Source: Thysanoteuthis rhombus (lineage: Eukaryota; Mollusca; Cephalopoda; Oegopsida; Thysanoteuthidae). From it: a stretch of DNA of 64,000 bases. The stretch is taken from assembly GCA_963457665.1 (NCBI GenBank), contig OY735213.1, positions 57,650,793-57,714,792 on the forward strand. Direction: 5' to 3'. The notes below the pieces were generated by a model, which was not told the origin of the DNA, did no database searches, and saw only the letters and a list, made by a program, of their open reading frames with translations. A program made the position numbers and the translations under genes. Each line of letters begins with the position of its first letter. The first letter of the stretch is position 1. Positions 1 to 11,412 of this stretch are shown one piece after another.

Positions 1-540
1 TATGATATCTTGCGCTCCTGTCTTTCTCTGATATGCTGTGCTATTTTGTGATCTCCCCATGTGATGTTGAGCATGATTCTCTCATATGCACGTTGCATAG
101 TTTTCAGTTTGTGGGTCAATCTTTTGCTTAGGTTCCATGTTTCAGCTTCATAGGTGACCATCGGTAAGATACAATGGTTGTGTACCCTTCTTTTTGGACT
201 ACTAGTATTTTCTTGTGTCTGAAAATCGATCTTTCTCCACCGAAAGCTTGTCAACCTAGAGAGATTATTCGCTTGATTTCGTCAGCTTTTGATGACTTCA
301 TGGAGACTCGCTGTTCTAAGTAGATGTTGTGGTCTACTCCCTCCAGCTCTGCATTTTCGATTTTGTTCATTGTGTCTTTGTCTGCAACATGTTTGTTGTA
401 CATGACATTTGTTTTGCTGAAGTTCATGAGGACGCCAACTTTCTTACTTTCTTCATTTACTTTATCTAACATTATTTAGAGATCGTGAAAGTTCTTAGCA
501 AAGAGGACAATGTTGTCATCGAATATCAATAATACAAAAT
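1..540 (-). mobile_element. RTE-like LINE, fragment L1
   Basis: Reading the minus strand gives the end of a reverse transcriptase and the region after it. Near 540-475 a degenerate copy of the YADD-type motif reads roughly DDNIVLFAKN. The frame at 472-251 then reads EESKKVGVLMNFSKTNVM, the usual 'GLxxNxxKT' stretch after the catalytic box. Further on comes the C-terminal block (NMEP..K, ENHAQHH). The copy is cut by the window start, so the 3' end is not seen. Several frameshifts and stops break it. It belongs to the same family as the copies at 5.4, 12.8, 15.1, 27.2, 41.8, 45.8, 50.2 and 63.3 kb. Assignment to the RTE clade rests on the C-terminal 'W..DAHDREVW.ILGEVY' block and GAT tails seen in those sister copies. 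Confidence 0.75.
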
Positions 541-2249
541 GATTGATAATAATGAACATACGTAGAAAGCATGTTGAAGAAAAAGAAGATAAAAAATGCA
601 CAATGAGAAAATAGCCTGGAAGCAAATTTGAAGTAATTTAAGAAGTGGGTCTTATACCTGCATAGTACAGGTAGGCGAGTGCTGGTTTGGGCTTATTTTT
701 ATACCGATTTAGTTGTAGACAAAAACGCTGAAAGTCTCAGATCTGAATATGGTCTGCTATCTGTATTAGTTTTCTATTTCAGATCTTTCGTAAGAGCTCA
801 TTTTAAGAATTTTCTTGTTCTAATTTTGTGCAAAGGTGTGTCTACGTTTATACTAAATTTATTATAAATTTCGTATTTCTAAACCTAATGGAGAATATAT
901 AAGATTTTATTTTTGTTCGATTCGGACACAGTAAAAAGTCGTCCAAAAGTATTCATCACTGTTCCAAGTTGCTGATTTGAAGGTGAGTTTATTCAATTCT
1001 TCTCCAGAGATTTTATGACTATACAACGCATTGGTCAGGTACAAACACAATGATGTAGTCAAGTCACTGATCTGTTTTTTTTAATCGGAACATTGCGCCT
1101 CGTGAATTTGTTTTCATACGACAGAAACAACGCACCCGACGTTCCAGGATGTCGTCGTAATTAGTTTTTAAGGCGCACCCAAAGGTTTTCGATAGCAGAG
1201 GCTATGCATCGGACCCACAGACCTCGTAACGTGGGTGGGGGGAGCTTTGAGGGCTCAATAGATCTAGGAAACCTGAGAAATCAAAAATCAAAAAATTAAA
1301 ATGTGGGGAAAAAATTGAAAATATTTGATTTATCATAAATTTTCGTATATTTTATTTTTTTCAAAAATCTGTTTTTAGTGACATTATTCACTCAATCTCC
1401 ACAACTAATTTGAAATATAGCAGAAGAATCCAAATGAAAGATTCTTCACCTTGCCTCCCCTATCGCCGCCTTTTGGTCATTTTTACATCTATCGCTCCCC
1501 TAACTCAACTTTTGCACCCCCCCTTTCAGGGGCGATATTGGTCCCCCATTATCAAATATTTTTAGCAAAATAAATATCAAATAGCTTGGGTGTACATCTT
1601 CTAAAGGGAACATTTTGCATTAATTTCTCATCTTGGCCAAGTCGAGTAAATATCAAAATAGATCGTTTTCAGCGGATATTTGAAGCTTCAGTATGACTTA
1701 CACGTTGTTACATAATGAAAAAAGACTCTAATAGAAACGGGAATTGGTATTTAATAAAATTTTCTTATACATATTTTGTAATTTACCAAGTAGGAGTAGC
1801 TTCCTATTGTTTTTGACTGTTCTTTTAAAGGTTGTTCAGTTTGTAAGTGATCATCTATCTCCAAGCTCTGCTCAATTTTCGATCCTGGGGCGATATTTTT
1901 CCTCTTGTTGGGAAATAACCGATCTAAATGAATAAATGCATTGAAAGACTGTTTGTACATTTTGCTAGAGTGATGCTACAACAATACTGTTTTCAAGGCT
2001 CTATTCAATATCTGATTTATCATTTGAAAATGGCGACTCAATTTATTCTTATATAATTCATCTTACAGTTAGTTCAATGGTTAGTTACATATTTATTTTT
2101 CATGGATGATATGAATAAAGTAATCGACTCTTTCAATATTTTCTATGAATATATACTTTATTTAACTGACACGCATAATGCTATTTTTACGCAATCATTT
2201 CAACATAAATTTTCTCAACTTATATTGATTTGTTTGAGTTTTTTGAGCC
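541..2249. other. Gene-free stretch, nothing recognised
   Basis: AT-rich sequence with short open frames of no family likeness. A C-rich patch lies at about 1445-1545. No terminal repeats, microsatellites or transposase motifs were recognised. The far right may contain decayed N-terminal sequence of the following hAT transposase, but I cannot support it. Confidence 0.5.
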
Positions 2250-3650
2250 GGCTTTCTGATACTTTGACAGAAATCAGAAACCAGTGGATATTGACAAGAA
2301 TATGAATTGTTTTTAGAATTTTATGCTGTGCGTGATCATACTGCTTCTGGGCTTGGAATTATCATAACGTTTTTTTTTGTTTTTTTTTGTTGAAAAAAGA
2401 TGCGAAATTGATATTTGAAAAGAACGTGTAAGGGACAGAAGTACGATGATGCTAGCATAATGGCAGGTGTTTGTAATGGTCTACAAGCAAAGTCAGAAAA
2501 AAACAAAATACATTCATTGAATCCTGAAAGGAATGATGTAAAAGGAATTGCCGACGTCACTGATATTTTTGACACTATTGACTACTTGTAAAAGTTATTT
2601 TTCAATGCAAGTACAAAGAGGTGGTGATCACTCCACGAAAAAGAGATTCCATCGTAGACTCTCAAACGATTAGTTCCAATGGTCTTCAAGGGACGAAGCT
2701 TTAACAAATCTTAAGTTTAGCTACAGTCATAGAGGCACTCGCAGAAATAATTTTGAAATCGACGAACGTAGACGAGAAGGTTGGAGCAGTTGGACTTGAA
2801 CGTAAAGGCGCAAAAATTAGTTTCATGCCGATGCCTTGGTCTCCCGAGACTTTATCGTTCATATCACCTTTAATTAAATACCTCAGGACTAAGTCTACCG
2901 ACATCCAAGATACTGAAACCCACATAACAAGCGCAAACGAGTACATAAATCGGCTGCGATAATATTTCAGAGATATTACAACTTCATCTACACAACTGGC
3001 TCAGTCATGGGTAATAGAGACTATCTTTCAAGAAAAAAGAATTCGTCTGGTAGAAAAGAAACACCTCGATGAATTGAGTCAAGACAAAAGAATTGAAAAT
3101 GTTGATAAGCGCGTCGAAGGGGAAGTTTTCTTTAGAGACATAATATGTTATCATCTCCGTTAGATGAATATTTTGTATTCTTTCCGGCTCGTTGCTCAAA
3201 AATTCAAATTTTTAAGCTGCAAAATTTTGGACAGTGGAAGAACTTCACTTATCAAAACTCTTTAGTGATGGACACGACAATTGAAGGACTCATTCCCCTG
3301 AAAGATTGTCGAACGGTAATTGGGTCTATCATAAAAGAGCAGCAGTTATCTGGCCAAATCAATTATTTGTGAAAATTCAACTTCGTCTACTAGTTTCTCA
3401 GAAGTTTTTGTACAGCTTATATTTTGTTTTCACCGTTGCCCGTTACGACTGTAGCAACCGAGAGATCATTTTCGCTGTTAAAAGTTGATTAAAACTTTAT
3501 CATGAGCTCAATATTACCAGAGCAACTCTCATGATTTTCAGTTCTAATTATCAAAAAAAAAACCAAAAAAACAGACTAACAAGATGGCTCGTAAAATTGA
3601 CTTCATGTTGCTAATCAAATAGCTCGCTGCTACAAAGTCCCGGAAGAGAA
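2250..3650 (+). mobile_element. hAT transposase relic, ZMYM1-like type
   Basis: This is a decayed hAT-superfamily transposase on the plus strand. Conserved blocks appear in order. Around 2255-2345 lie RYFDRNQKPVDIDKNMNCF and EFYAVRDHTASGLG, resembling the 'FxxxxDHTGxGL' block. Around 2420-2500 the GQGYDNGANMAG-type motif reads GQKYDDASIMAGVCNGLQ. At 2700-2960 comes the helical middle region, 'PETLSFISPLIKYL..KS'. At 3433-3486 the C-terminal dimerisation motif reads LPVTTVATERSFSLLK. In active hATs this enzyme binds short inverted ends and makes 8-bp target duplications. Several frame changes and stops separate the blocks, and the 'AHSLNL' stretch is missing after 2500. I could not find the terminal repeats. 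The motif order makes hAT secure; the ZMYM1-like subtype is probable. Confidence 0.8.
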
Positions 3651-3659
3651 GTTTTTAAG

Positions 3660-4895
3660 TTGAAAATTGAAGTATTCCGAGAAAATTTACAAAACTATAC
3701 TCAATAGACTTCATTTATCTTTATTTTAAAAACCAATTTCTATTTTGTTTTCAATGCAATTAAAAGAACACGTTTGGGTAAAAACAGAATTTTATTAAGA
3801 AAAAAAAAAAAGAATTAAATTAAAAATCAGAAAAAACTTTCAGGCCAAAAAATAACCGTATGAACTTTTTACTCAAACCTTGGAGGCGCATATTTAACAA
3901 TTTACAGGGGCTGTAGCCGGACCCAGCGCCATCACTACAATAGTCTGGGTCCCTGGTAAAGAACAAAATTGATGGCTTTTAAATTGTGTTAATATCTGAT
4001 CAATACACTGTATAGATATACTTTTTGGGAGTCTTTGTATAACATTTAGAATATTTATGTGCTGTGTTTAGCTATAACTATATTTCATACATCCGTAAAA
4101 CCAAGGATTACCATAATCTCCAATTTACGATGCTTGAAGTAACAGGAACGTTACTTGATTGTTGGAAAATGAAGAAAAAAAGTCAATCCCAAATTACTTA
4201 ATGAGTGCTTTTCTCTCTCTTCCTTGTTAATGCTTATCTAAACCTGTCCCCTTAACCTGTGTCGATGGGTGTGTAAAGACGTGCGTGAACTTGAATGTAT
4301 TATCTAGTGAAGAAAATATGTGTACTGGACTGCCTTGTACAGCACCTTTCAGTCTGTGTGAGTCGGTCTGTTCACATGATTTTCAAAAAAAAAAAAAGTG
4401 ATGCATTCTACACTTCTTTCAGTGTGTGTGCGAGCGATTATGGGATTCTGGGCTTGGGCGAGATGTGTGCTTGTCCATGCCGTTTACACAAAAATGTTTC
4501 TCCATCTGTCTGTCTGCCTGTCTGTCTGTCTATCACTACGCACGTGTGTGTAGGAAGAGGGACAAGTAGGGGGGGTGCGAGGGAAGTGAGAAACGAGATA
4601 AAGTGGGAGCGGTTGTTGACTGATTTGGACAATGAGAAGATAATGGTCGGTTGAAATTAGAGAATTAAAGAGAGAACTTACGCGAAACGTGAGTCACGGG
4701 CGGCGACCTCACAGCGTCCTCTTCTGGGGCAATTACGTCTCTCAATATTCTTCTTTCATTGCCTACGTGTACTGGATGTGTATGATGGGCGTCCATGGCC
4801 ACTTTTCAAGGGGGAGGGGGGAAAACATATATTTGGGGAAGTGGGTGGGCATAAGCATATATTTTCAGCGTGAGGACGAAAGTAAATATTGGGAA
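3660..4895. other. Gene-free stretch with hairpin and short CTGT repeat
   Basis: An 8-bp perfect inverted repeat, GGACCCAG (3919-3926) and CTGGGTCC (3945-3952), flanks an 18-base loop. A short CTGT-type tandem lies at about 4498-4533, and A runs occur at 3800 and 4386. The open frames at 4295-4654 and 4689-5018 show no family likeness and look like chance frames. Confidence 0.5.
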
Positions 4896-5449
4896 TACAG
4901 TTATCAGTTGCCATTCGCGGGTTTAGGGGCACCAGGGTGCCGCGAATACACTGAACCCGCGAATAATTTATGCTTGTCACTCCCAACCCTTTCGATCCAC
5001 AAAACCCATAAATCTTGAACTATTAACCTTTTGATAAACAAACACTTTGCAATTCCAAAATTGTAAATGTACAAATAAATAAATGAATAAAGTGAAAAAT
5101 TTTAATTCCGAAATTCGACTTCTTTTTTTTTCTGTTGACAGATCCGTCAATTATTGAGGAAATTATATTTTTTTCTAGTCAAAAACGTAAAAACAACCTT
5201 AATATGCTTAGAAATTCTCTATGAGCACACACAAGGTTTTTTTCATCTCATACATTTGTGCTTTTTTTTCGAATACGTTTTGAATAAGTGTTTAAAAAAT
5301 TCGCGGTAGATGTTTGTACAAAAATACAAAATTAATTAACAAAAACCATAAATTTCATAACACTACAATATAGATACTATTAACACTTTTTTTTCTATAC
5401 CACTATTTACCATCGTAATATTGTTGCTGCTTTTAAAAAAATATTCGGC

Positions 5450-6065
5450 CTGAAAAAAGTTGCAATAAAAAACGCAGAACTGAAGAAAGTAGATCATTAC
5501 ATCTACCTAGGACAGCGAATCAAGCAAAAAATCACTAGTGGGTGGCAAACCTTCAGTAGAGCAAGCTCAACCTTCAAGAATGGGAAAATCCCATTAGTTC
5601 TAAAAGAGAAGAGAATATAACCAATGCAACCCCCGATAGTCACCTATAGAGCTGAAACATGGAACCTAACCAAGAGACTGATTCTCAAACTGAAAAGTAT
5701 GCAATGTGCACGTGAGGGAATCAAGTTCAACCTCACATGGTGAGACCACAAGACAGCACAGTATACCAGGGAGAAAACGGGAGTCCTAGACATCATAGAT
5801 TCTGCTAGAAAACACAAATGGCAATGGGCTGGTCATGTTGCAAGAATGACAGAGAACGGATGGACACCACGACTCACAACATGGATCCCATGAGATCACA
5901 TGCATAAACAAGGCTGGCAGATGGAGAGATGAACTAGACATGTTCAGAAAGTATTGGTTCTGCGACGCCCAATGATAGAGAGATCTGGCAAATCCCTGGG
6001 AATGTTTATGTCCAACAACAAACGATAAAAAACTGATGATAATGATAATGATGATGAAGATGAAG
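5450..6065 (+). mobile_element. RTE-like LINE, fragment L2, nested in the Tigger-like element
   Basis: This is a plus-strand 5'-truncated LINE. It begins in the 'AELKKVDHYIYLGQRI' region and runs through 'GWQTFSRASSTFKN', 'AETWNLTKRL' and 'WQWAGHVARM' to the C-terminal 'RSGKSLG..YVQQQT' region. It ends in a GAT/AAT-rich tail at about 6030-6065. About 35 bp typical of sister copies is missing after 'GQRI', and stops break the frame. The 138-codon minus-strand frame at 5786-6202 is only an antisense shadow of this relic. Confidence 0.8.
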
Positions 6066-6408
6066 AAATAATAGCATAAGAGATAAAAGATGTCAATAAT
6101 GATTAACAATACGATATCTGCCGAGATTTTTTCTTTCAATACAGTGAACTGGAAAACCCTTCGACTAACCAGAAGTATAAGCAAGTTTAAATTTTCAACC
6201 ACGATCTGTTTTCAAACGAGTTCATACAGTCTGCATATATGTTTTTTTAGTTCATAATTTTCTATAACGTTTCTTCTTATTAATAACGCAAAGATCACTA
6301 CGATGCATTTATGATTTCCTTAACGTTTTACGTTTGGTTTAATGCATTTTCTATGATGCAGTTTTTCACGGAACACAGCAAACCTCCACAAAAATATTCC
6401 TATTAAAT

Positions 6409-6410
<2 letters not shown>

Positions 6411-6445
<35 letters not shown>

Positions 6446-6446
6446 C
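6411..6446 (+). repeat. (GAT)n microsatellite
   Basis: About eleven GAT units in a row, directly inside the right terminal repeat of the Tigger-like element. It matches the tail sequence of the RTE-like LINEs here, so it may be all that remains of another LINE insertion. That origin is inference. Confidence 0.9.
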
Positions 6447-6704
6447 CTCGAATTATCGAAACCGCGAATTGCAAGGGATAATTGTATATCTTAGTAACAA
6501 CACTGTGACACAGCAGGCGTTCCGTCTGTGGGGTAGGTGCTTCACTCGCCGCTATTTATAATGTAAACAAGCACGGCTCAGCGTGTGATCCATTTATCAG
6601 ATGGTTGACTTGACCGTTGACGGAGACGGATGACTTGATCCCGGGGTGACACCGGAACGAGCACCAACGAATGATGATACAGTGTTTTTTTTTAAATGGA
6701 AACA

Positions 6705-7010
6705 TCAAGTCATGGTTACATAAGACAATTGTACTGTACCATTATCCTTTAATGATTACAAGGTTCCAGTTTTCAAACCACCTCGCTTATGCGTGCGTGG
6801 GTATGTCTATGCACTTATATGTGTACATATAAATGTAAAAGATCTTATGTAAGTGGTGTTTGGTATGAAAATTGGGCAAATATACTCTAATTTTGTATTG
6901 TATATTGTATGCGTAGTGAGTAAAGTAAGTGGAGAGGATCTTGCTGAATCAAGGGTCGGAATTACAGAGTTAAAATCTCGAAAGAACATCACATTGTGAG
7001 ATAATACCAT
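6705..7010 (+). repeat. Dispersed repeat family D, copy 1
   Basis: It aligns by eye with 10095-10370 in the same orientation. Shared phrases include 'CATTATCCTTTAATGATTA' against 'CATTATCTTTTAATGATTA', 'TGTACATATAAATGTAAAA' and 'GGTATGAAAATTGGGCAAAT'. Homology spans roughly 280-300 bp with many differences. No coding content or terminal repeats were recognised, so the class is unknown. Confidence 0.65.
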
Positions 7011-7134
7011 AATGTTTTTTGGCATTTCGTATTTCAAGCTTTGTTCACCATCTAATCCATGATACAGCGAGACTGTACACAGAAATAAGTGATAAAAATC
7101 ACCCAATTGTCGGTTTCTTATGATTATATTAAGT

Positions 7135-7439
7135 CAGTGGTTTCGAAACTGGGGTCTGTTAAGTTATGCTCTGAACCTGAAGTCGCGAATCTTGTCGCAG
7201 AGAAACAATATCGTTCATCTAACAGCTTTAAAAAAACAACAAAAAAAAAAAACTCTTATTGTTTTCAGGCCTATACCATATATTACAATTGGAATAAATG
7301 TAATCCATTTTAAATAAATATGGTTTATAAAGGTCAACGGTTGCGTTTTATTGTAGTTCATTGATTTCAGTCCAGAAAATAGGAGCCCGCCAGAATAATT
7401 TCTCCGTAGAAGGGGTCCTCAAGTTTTTCGAGACCACTG
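7135..7439. mobile_element. hAT MITE H1
   Basis: A 305-bp element with ends CAGTGGTTTCGAAACTGGGG on the left and, reverse-complemented, CAGTGGTCTCGAAAAACTTG followed by AGGACCCC on the right. CAGTGG-type ends are the hallmark of many hAT transposons. The flanking 8-mers TATTAAGT and TATTTGGG agree at 5 of 8 positions, consistent with a decayed 8-bp target duplication. There is no transposase frame, so it must have depended on an enzyme in trans. Confidence 0.65.
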
Positions 7440-8174
7440 TATTTGGGTGTTTGGAAAGTAATAACATATTTTCAAATAGAAGATAAAAACAAATGCCAGT
7501 GAAATTTTAAAACTGTACATCGATAATGTGATCACCGTCATTATCAATGAAGGAAGGAGAAGGAAGATGAATTTTCGATTGTCGTCGATAAAAATTCTGC
7601 GTATTTTTTTTCTGTGAAAAATGTTTGAGAGACCTTTTACAATCTTCTTTTTTGTGCCTGAATGTTTTGTTAAACTTTGCTATAAATGACACACTACCGA
7701 ATAGAAGAGATGATGAACTAAATCCAGACGTCGTACCATCTAACCCTGGTCTACCTTAGTTGGTTGGCTTATAATTTATAACAATGAAATACGCAATTAC
7801 TTTCCAAAGACCGTTATAATTTTGCATCGAAAGTATTTAGTTGAAAATATTGTGTGAGCCCGTGAATGCTGGGCTTATATGCCAGTTGTCTTTCCTTGTT
7901 ATATCTAAATCTGAAAACATTTTTGTACGCCCGAGTGTCTGTAAAAGTGACAACAAGTTACTGATGTTAGGGGTCACATAAAAAAAGCACTAGCACGCTT
8001 GCCATGATTTTAAATTCATTCTATATTTCTATTTTGTGTTTAAAATCAAAATGCAACAAAAATGTTCACAACGGGTTCATGAATTTACATTGTAATTAAA
8101 ATCAGAACATAATAAAGACATGCAATATTTAATTGTTTTACATTCTGACAATTACCCATAAAACTAAAGTTATA
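7440..8174. other. Gene-free stretch, nothing recognised
   Basis: AT-rich sequence with scattered short frames. No repeat family, terminal repeat or protein motif was recognised. Confidence 0.45.
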
Positions 8175-8250
8175 AAATCATCTAAAAATATAGATCTTTT
8201 ATTTAAGATAATCTAAAAAATACCGGCACAATATTTGACTGTCTAATTTT
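8175..8250 (+). repeat. Family B fragment (B1)
   Basis: The 5' part of family B only: two 'TAGATCTTTTATTTAAGATA'-like units followed by AAAAAATACCGGCACAATAT. This matches 'ATACCAGCACAAGATTTG' in the copies at 25.9 and 37.2 kb. The rest of the element is absent. Confidence 0.6.
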
Positions 8251-8546
8251 GGATGGAAGTCAATGAAACCCACCTAAGAAAGGACGTGGAGTACAACGGC
8301 TGAAACGTTATGTTTAGAAGATGAACCAAGATGAGGACAAGTCTGAACAGATTTATACATATTACTAATCCCCCATCTGAAAATTTCAAACAGAAATTAC
8401 AATTATAATCTATGACAAAAAAATCCGATTTCTGTTCAAAAAATATATTGATAGCTTTATGTTTTCCAAGAAACTTTCTCGGCAAAATCTAAAAGATTAT
8501 TTAATTCAGATACATTGATGGAAATGGAATAGGTTAGTACACGAAC

Positions 8547-8920
8547 AGGCACCGCGTATACCTACTTCTCAACTCCCAGTTTTTTTGTATGTTCAATGTC
8601 TACTAATAGAAACATCACCGAATACCTAGTTCCCAAAGGCCAGCCTTACAGTATACCTAGTTCCCCCAAACCAAGCCCTCCGTATACCTAGTTCCAAAAC
8701 CCAGCCTTTCCGTATACATAGTTCCTAGAGCCAAGCTTTACCGTATACCCAGCTCTGCAAAGACAAGCCTTACTGTATACCCAGTTACCAAATCCAAGCT
8801 TTACTGTACACATAGTTCCAAACCGCAAACCTTACAGTATACGTAGTTCCCCGAACCAAGCATTATAGAATACCTAGTTACCAAAACCAAGTCTTACCGT
8901 ACACCTAGATCCCAGAACCC
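8547..8920 (+). repeat. Minisatellite of about 36 bp, some ten units
   Basis: Diverged tandem units, each containing a phrase like CGTATACCTAGTTCCCAAA and then CCAAGCCTTAC. Ten units can be counted from 8616 to 8912, and a weaker one starts near 8547. The unit length is 35-37 bp. Unit-to-unit identity is moderate, suggesting an old array. No coding meaning is seen. Confidence 0.85.
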
Positions 8921-8939
8921 ATTTCCATCACTTTTCACA

Positions 8940-9662
8940 TGATTTGCAGACATTTTAAGATTAAATCCAATAAATTGAACCCATTAAATTAAATACTATA
9001 AAGCTCTTTAACACAAAGGAACGCGATGTTCTACAGTAATATGATAATTGGATTGCCGGTCCCCATGAATAAAATCTTTTTTAGTTAAAAGGTAGGCGAA
9101 AAACGATTGCATTACTATGCTGACAATAAAAAGAGCCTGACTGTTTGATGTCTATTCCTATTGGCTAACGGCAACCAGATTTTAGTGGCTACTGTGATCA
9201 CCGAACGTGCTTCCGTGCAGTGAAGTTACTAGTGAATAAGATAACACCAATGCAACTGTTAGTAGAAACTAACTGGAACCGTGGAAATTCTTCAGGTGTT
9301 GACAATGAAGATATCATCATTACTCTTGCGTATATTTTTTCGGCAATTAAAATATATACTGCCAAATTACGACGCTTGAAGTAACACGAAGGTCATTTCA
9401 TTACTAATGGAACATATCTATATCAAATACAATAACAGACTGAGGCAAATGAAACCAATATATATATTATCATTATTATTGATTACGTCTGCTGTCTGTC
9501 TATATTCTTGTGGTCTGATACTACTATAACTTACGTTTCAAGTTCCAGACTTACGAAAGAATAATAATGAATGAATGAATGACTGTTATTGTCACATTTG
9601 CTCCCATACAAGCGAAAGCACTGACTTCCAGGCGTAACCTTGTTCATTACATTGCAAGACCG
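8940..9662. other. Gene-free stretch, nothing recognised
   Basis: No protein motif or repeat family was recognised. Short TATA runs lie near 9460, and a short AATG-type repeat lies at 9570-9582. Confidence 0.45.
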
Positions 9663-9663
9663 G

Positions 9664-9664
9664 G

Positions 9665-9718
<54 letters not shown>
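9664..9718 (+). repeat. (GA)n microsatellite
   Basis: About 27 uninterrupted GA units. The minus-strand frame that reads as a run of Ser-Leu here is an artefact of this repeat. Confidence 0.95.
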
Positions 9719-9721
<3 letters not shown>

Positions 9722-10094
9722 CAAGAAATAAGAGGGAGAAGATATGAAGAAAATTTTAGTTTTATTGTTGTTAGATGATAGGCCCTAGTCCGCCTGGGCA
9801 GCAATATAACTCTAGAACATGTTAAAATAAATAAATCAACACTTTTTTTATTTATTGGTGTGAAAAGTCATCATAAAAGAAATAAATAATAATCAGAAAT
9901 CGTCACGGCCATAAATGCATACAAGCAGAATAATATATAGGATTCTGTTCAGTTTATTTTCCTGATACAAGTTTCTATTTCAAAACAACCAAGTTTCTTG
10001 ACCATTGGTGTCTGCTGTCAGGATGAGGAGGGCGCAAGGGGTATATTCGGTATATATCAAAAGGGTAACCCTGTTACCAATGATAATAATAATA

Positions 10095-10370
10095 ATTGTG
10101 AACATTGAGTTGGGGTTGCATAAAGCAATTGTTCTGCATCATTATCTTTTAATGATTATAAGATTCCGACTCCCAAAGCCGTCGCATGTACATGCATGTA
10201 CATATGTCTATATAGATGTAAAAAATATGTAAACTGTATAAGGTATGAAAATTGCGCAAATTTACTTGAATTTAATATTGTATGCTTACTTAGCATAAGG
10301 TCAGAATTATTGGGTTTCAAATCTTTTGGGCCGATTGTTAAATTGTATGATTTTACATCCAATTTCCGAG
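10095..10370 (+). repeat. Dispersed repeat family D, copy 2
   Basis: Partner of 6705-7010. It shares 'CATTATCTTTTAATGATTA', the 'TACATATGTCTATATAGATG' stretch and 'GGTATGAAAATTGCGCAAAT'. The pair is 3.4 kb apart in direct orientation. I do not recognise the family. Confidence 0.65.
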
Positions 10371-11365
10371 AATTTTCACGACTATTCTTTCAAAAGATGT
10401 ATTTATTTTCTGGTAAGAATCAGTGTTAAAATAAAAACTAAATCGTTATCGTTCTTACAAAGGCCTTTAGCCGCTACATTCTTCGAACATGTTCAGCACC
10501 TCGTGCATGGTCTCCGCTTGTCTTTTTCGATATGCCCAACAAGAACGCAAAGCTGGATATGCTCTCCGATTTCAAAGACAGGGGATTCATAATAATCATA
10601 ATACAGAAACGAAATAACTAATATTGGGTAGATTACTTTTTGGTCTATATTTTGATCCAACAGAGAATGTTACTAACATACTAGAACGCATGAGAATTTC
10701 GGATCGATGTTTAAAAATATTTTGACAGCGTGAATTCATTTGAATTTTATATCAAATTGAAGATTGATTTCTCTGTTAACTCCAGTTAGTTTAATGGCAA
10801 TATTTAATGGGGAATTCCGTCAAAAAATTTTTTTATAAAGCACTTCGTTCCGCCCGCGGAGAAAAACAGTCAGAGCGTGATGTGGCCGCTGCATAAACGT
10901 TGAATTGAAAATTCGTTGTAAAAATTCATTTCTGATGAAAAATATGACAGCAACAGATTCAGAATTGGTTATTCTTTATTATGGCATGCATCAGAACCCA
11001 TGATTATGAACATGGTGTCTTGAAACTCTTGTATTAGTGCGCAGTTTGTCTTAAAAATCGTGCAGAAATAGTGATGCCGGTCATTTTAACCACAGATACC
11101 GGAGGCAGGGGAGGAATATCTAAAGCAGTTTCACATTTGAGTCTCTTCATTGTCACGTTCCATAGAATTGACATTGCGGGGAAAAAATGTTTTCGATAGC
11201 AATTTACACGCCTGTGAAATTCAAAATTCCCCTGGGCAGTATGCCTGCGGACCCATTCTATTGCTGGGTGCTGTATGATCTAGTCCCCTTGTCAGGGATG
11301 CTAGTCCACTTGTCGGGCAAATCCAGGCGACAACCCTGATAAGGAGTAAAGGATTAAATTTTCAG
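10371..11365. other. Gene-free stretch, nothing recognised
   Basis: CpG is comparatively common at 10840-10920. An imperfect inverted repeat, CTTGTCAGGGATG against CAACCCTGATAAG, lies at about 11288-11344. No coding motif was recognised. Confidence 0.45.
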
Positions 11366-11412
11366 CTCTGTAGCTCAATTGGTGTGGCCTGTACGCGTGA
11401 GACATAGCATCC
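11366..11412 (+). repeat. Family A short fragment
   Basis: The phrase AGCTCTGTAGCTCAATTGGT followed by GTGGCCTGTACGCGTGA matches the 3' third of family A ('CCCTCTAGCTCTATTGGT' and onward). Only about 45 bp is recognisable. Confidence 0.4.

Larger units (their letters stand above)
4896..6486. mobile_element. Tigger/pogo-like DNA transposon, non-autonomous, with nested LINE
   Basis: Both ends carry matching inverted repeats. The left end begins TACAGTTATCAGTTGCCATT and continues CGCGGGTTTAG. The reverse complement of the right end begins TACAATTATCCCTTGCAATT and continues CGCGGTTTCG. The ends with TA at the boundary, and the internal 'CCGCGAATA' phrases at about 4943 and 4962, are typical of Tigger/pogo elements of the Tc1/mariner superfamily, which duplicate TA on insertion. 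No transposase frame is visible, so this is a MITE-like derivative of about 1.0 kb once the nested LINE at 5450-6065 is subtracted. A GAT microsatellite abuts the right inverted repeat. Confidence 0.7.

Noticed and set aside
5786-6202. 138-codon minus-strand open frame
   Set aside because: Antisense to the RTE-like LINE fragment L2 and its tail; the hydrophobic run comes from the GAT/ATC tail.
1185-11262. Weak similarity between 1185-1235 and 11187-11262 (TTTTCGATAGCA and CGGACCCA phrases)
   Set aside because: Only two short matches with different spacing; not enough to call a repeat family.
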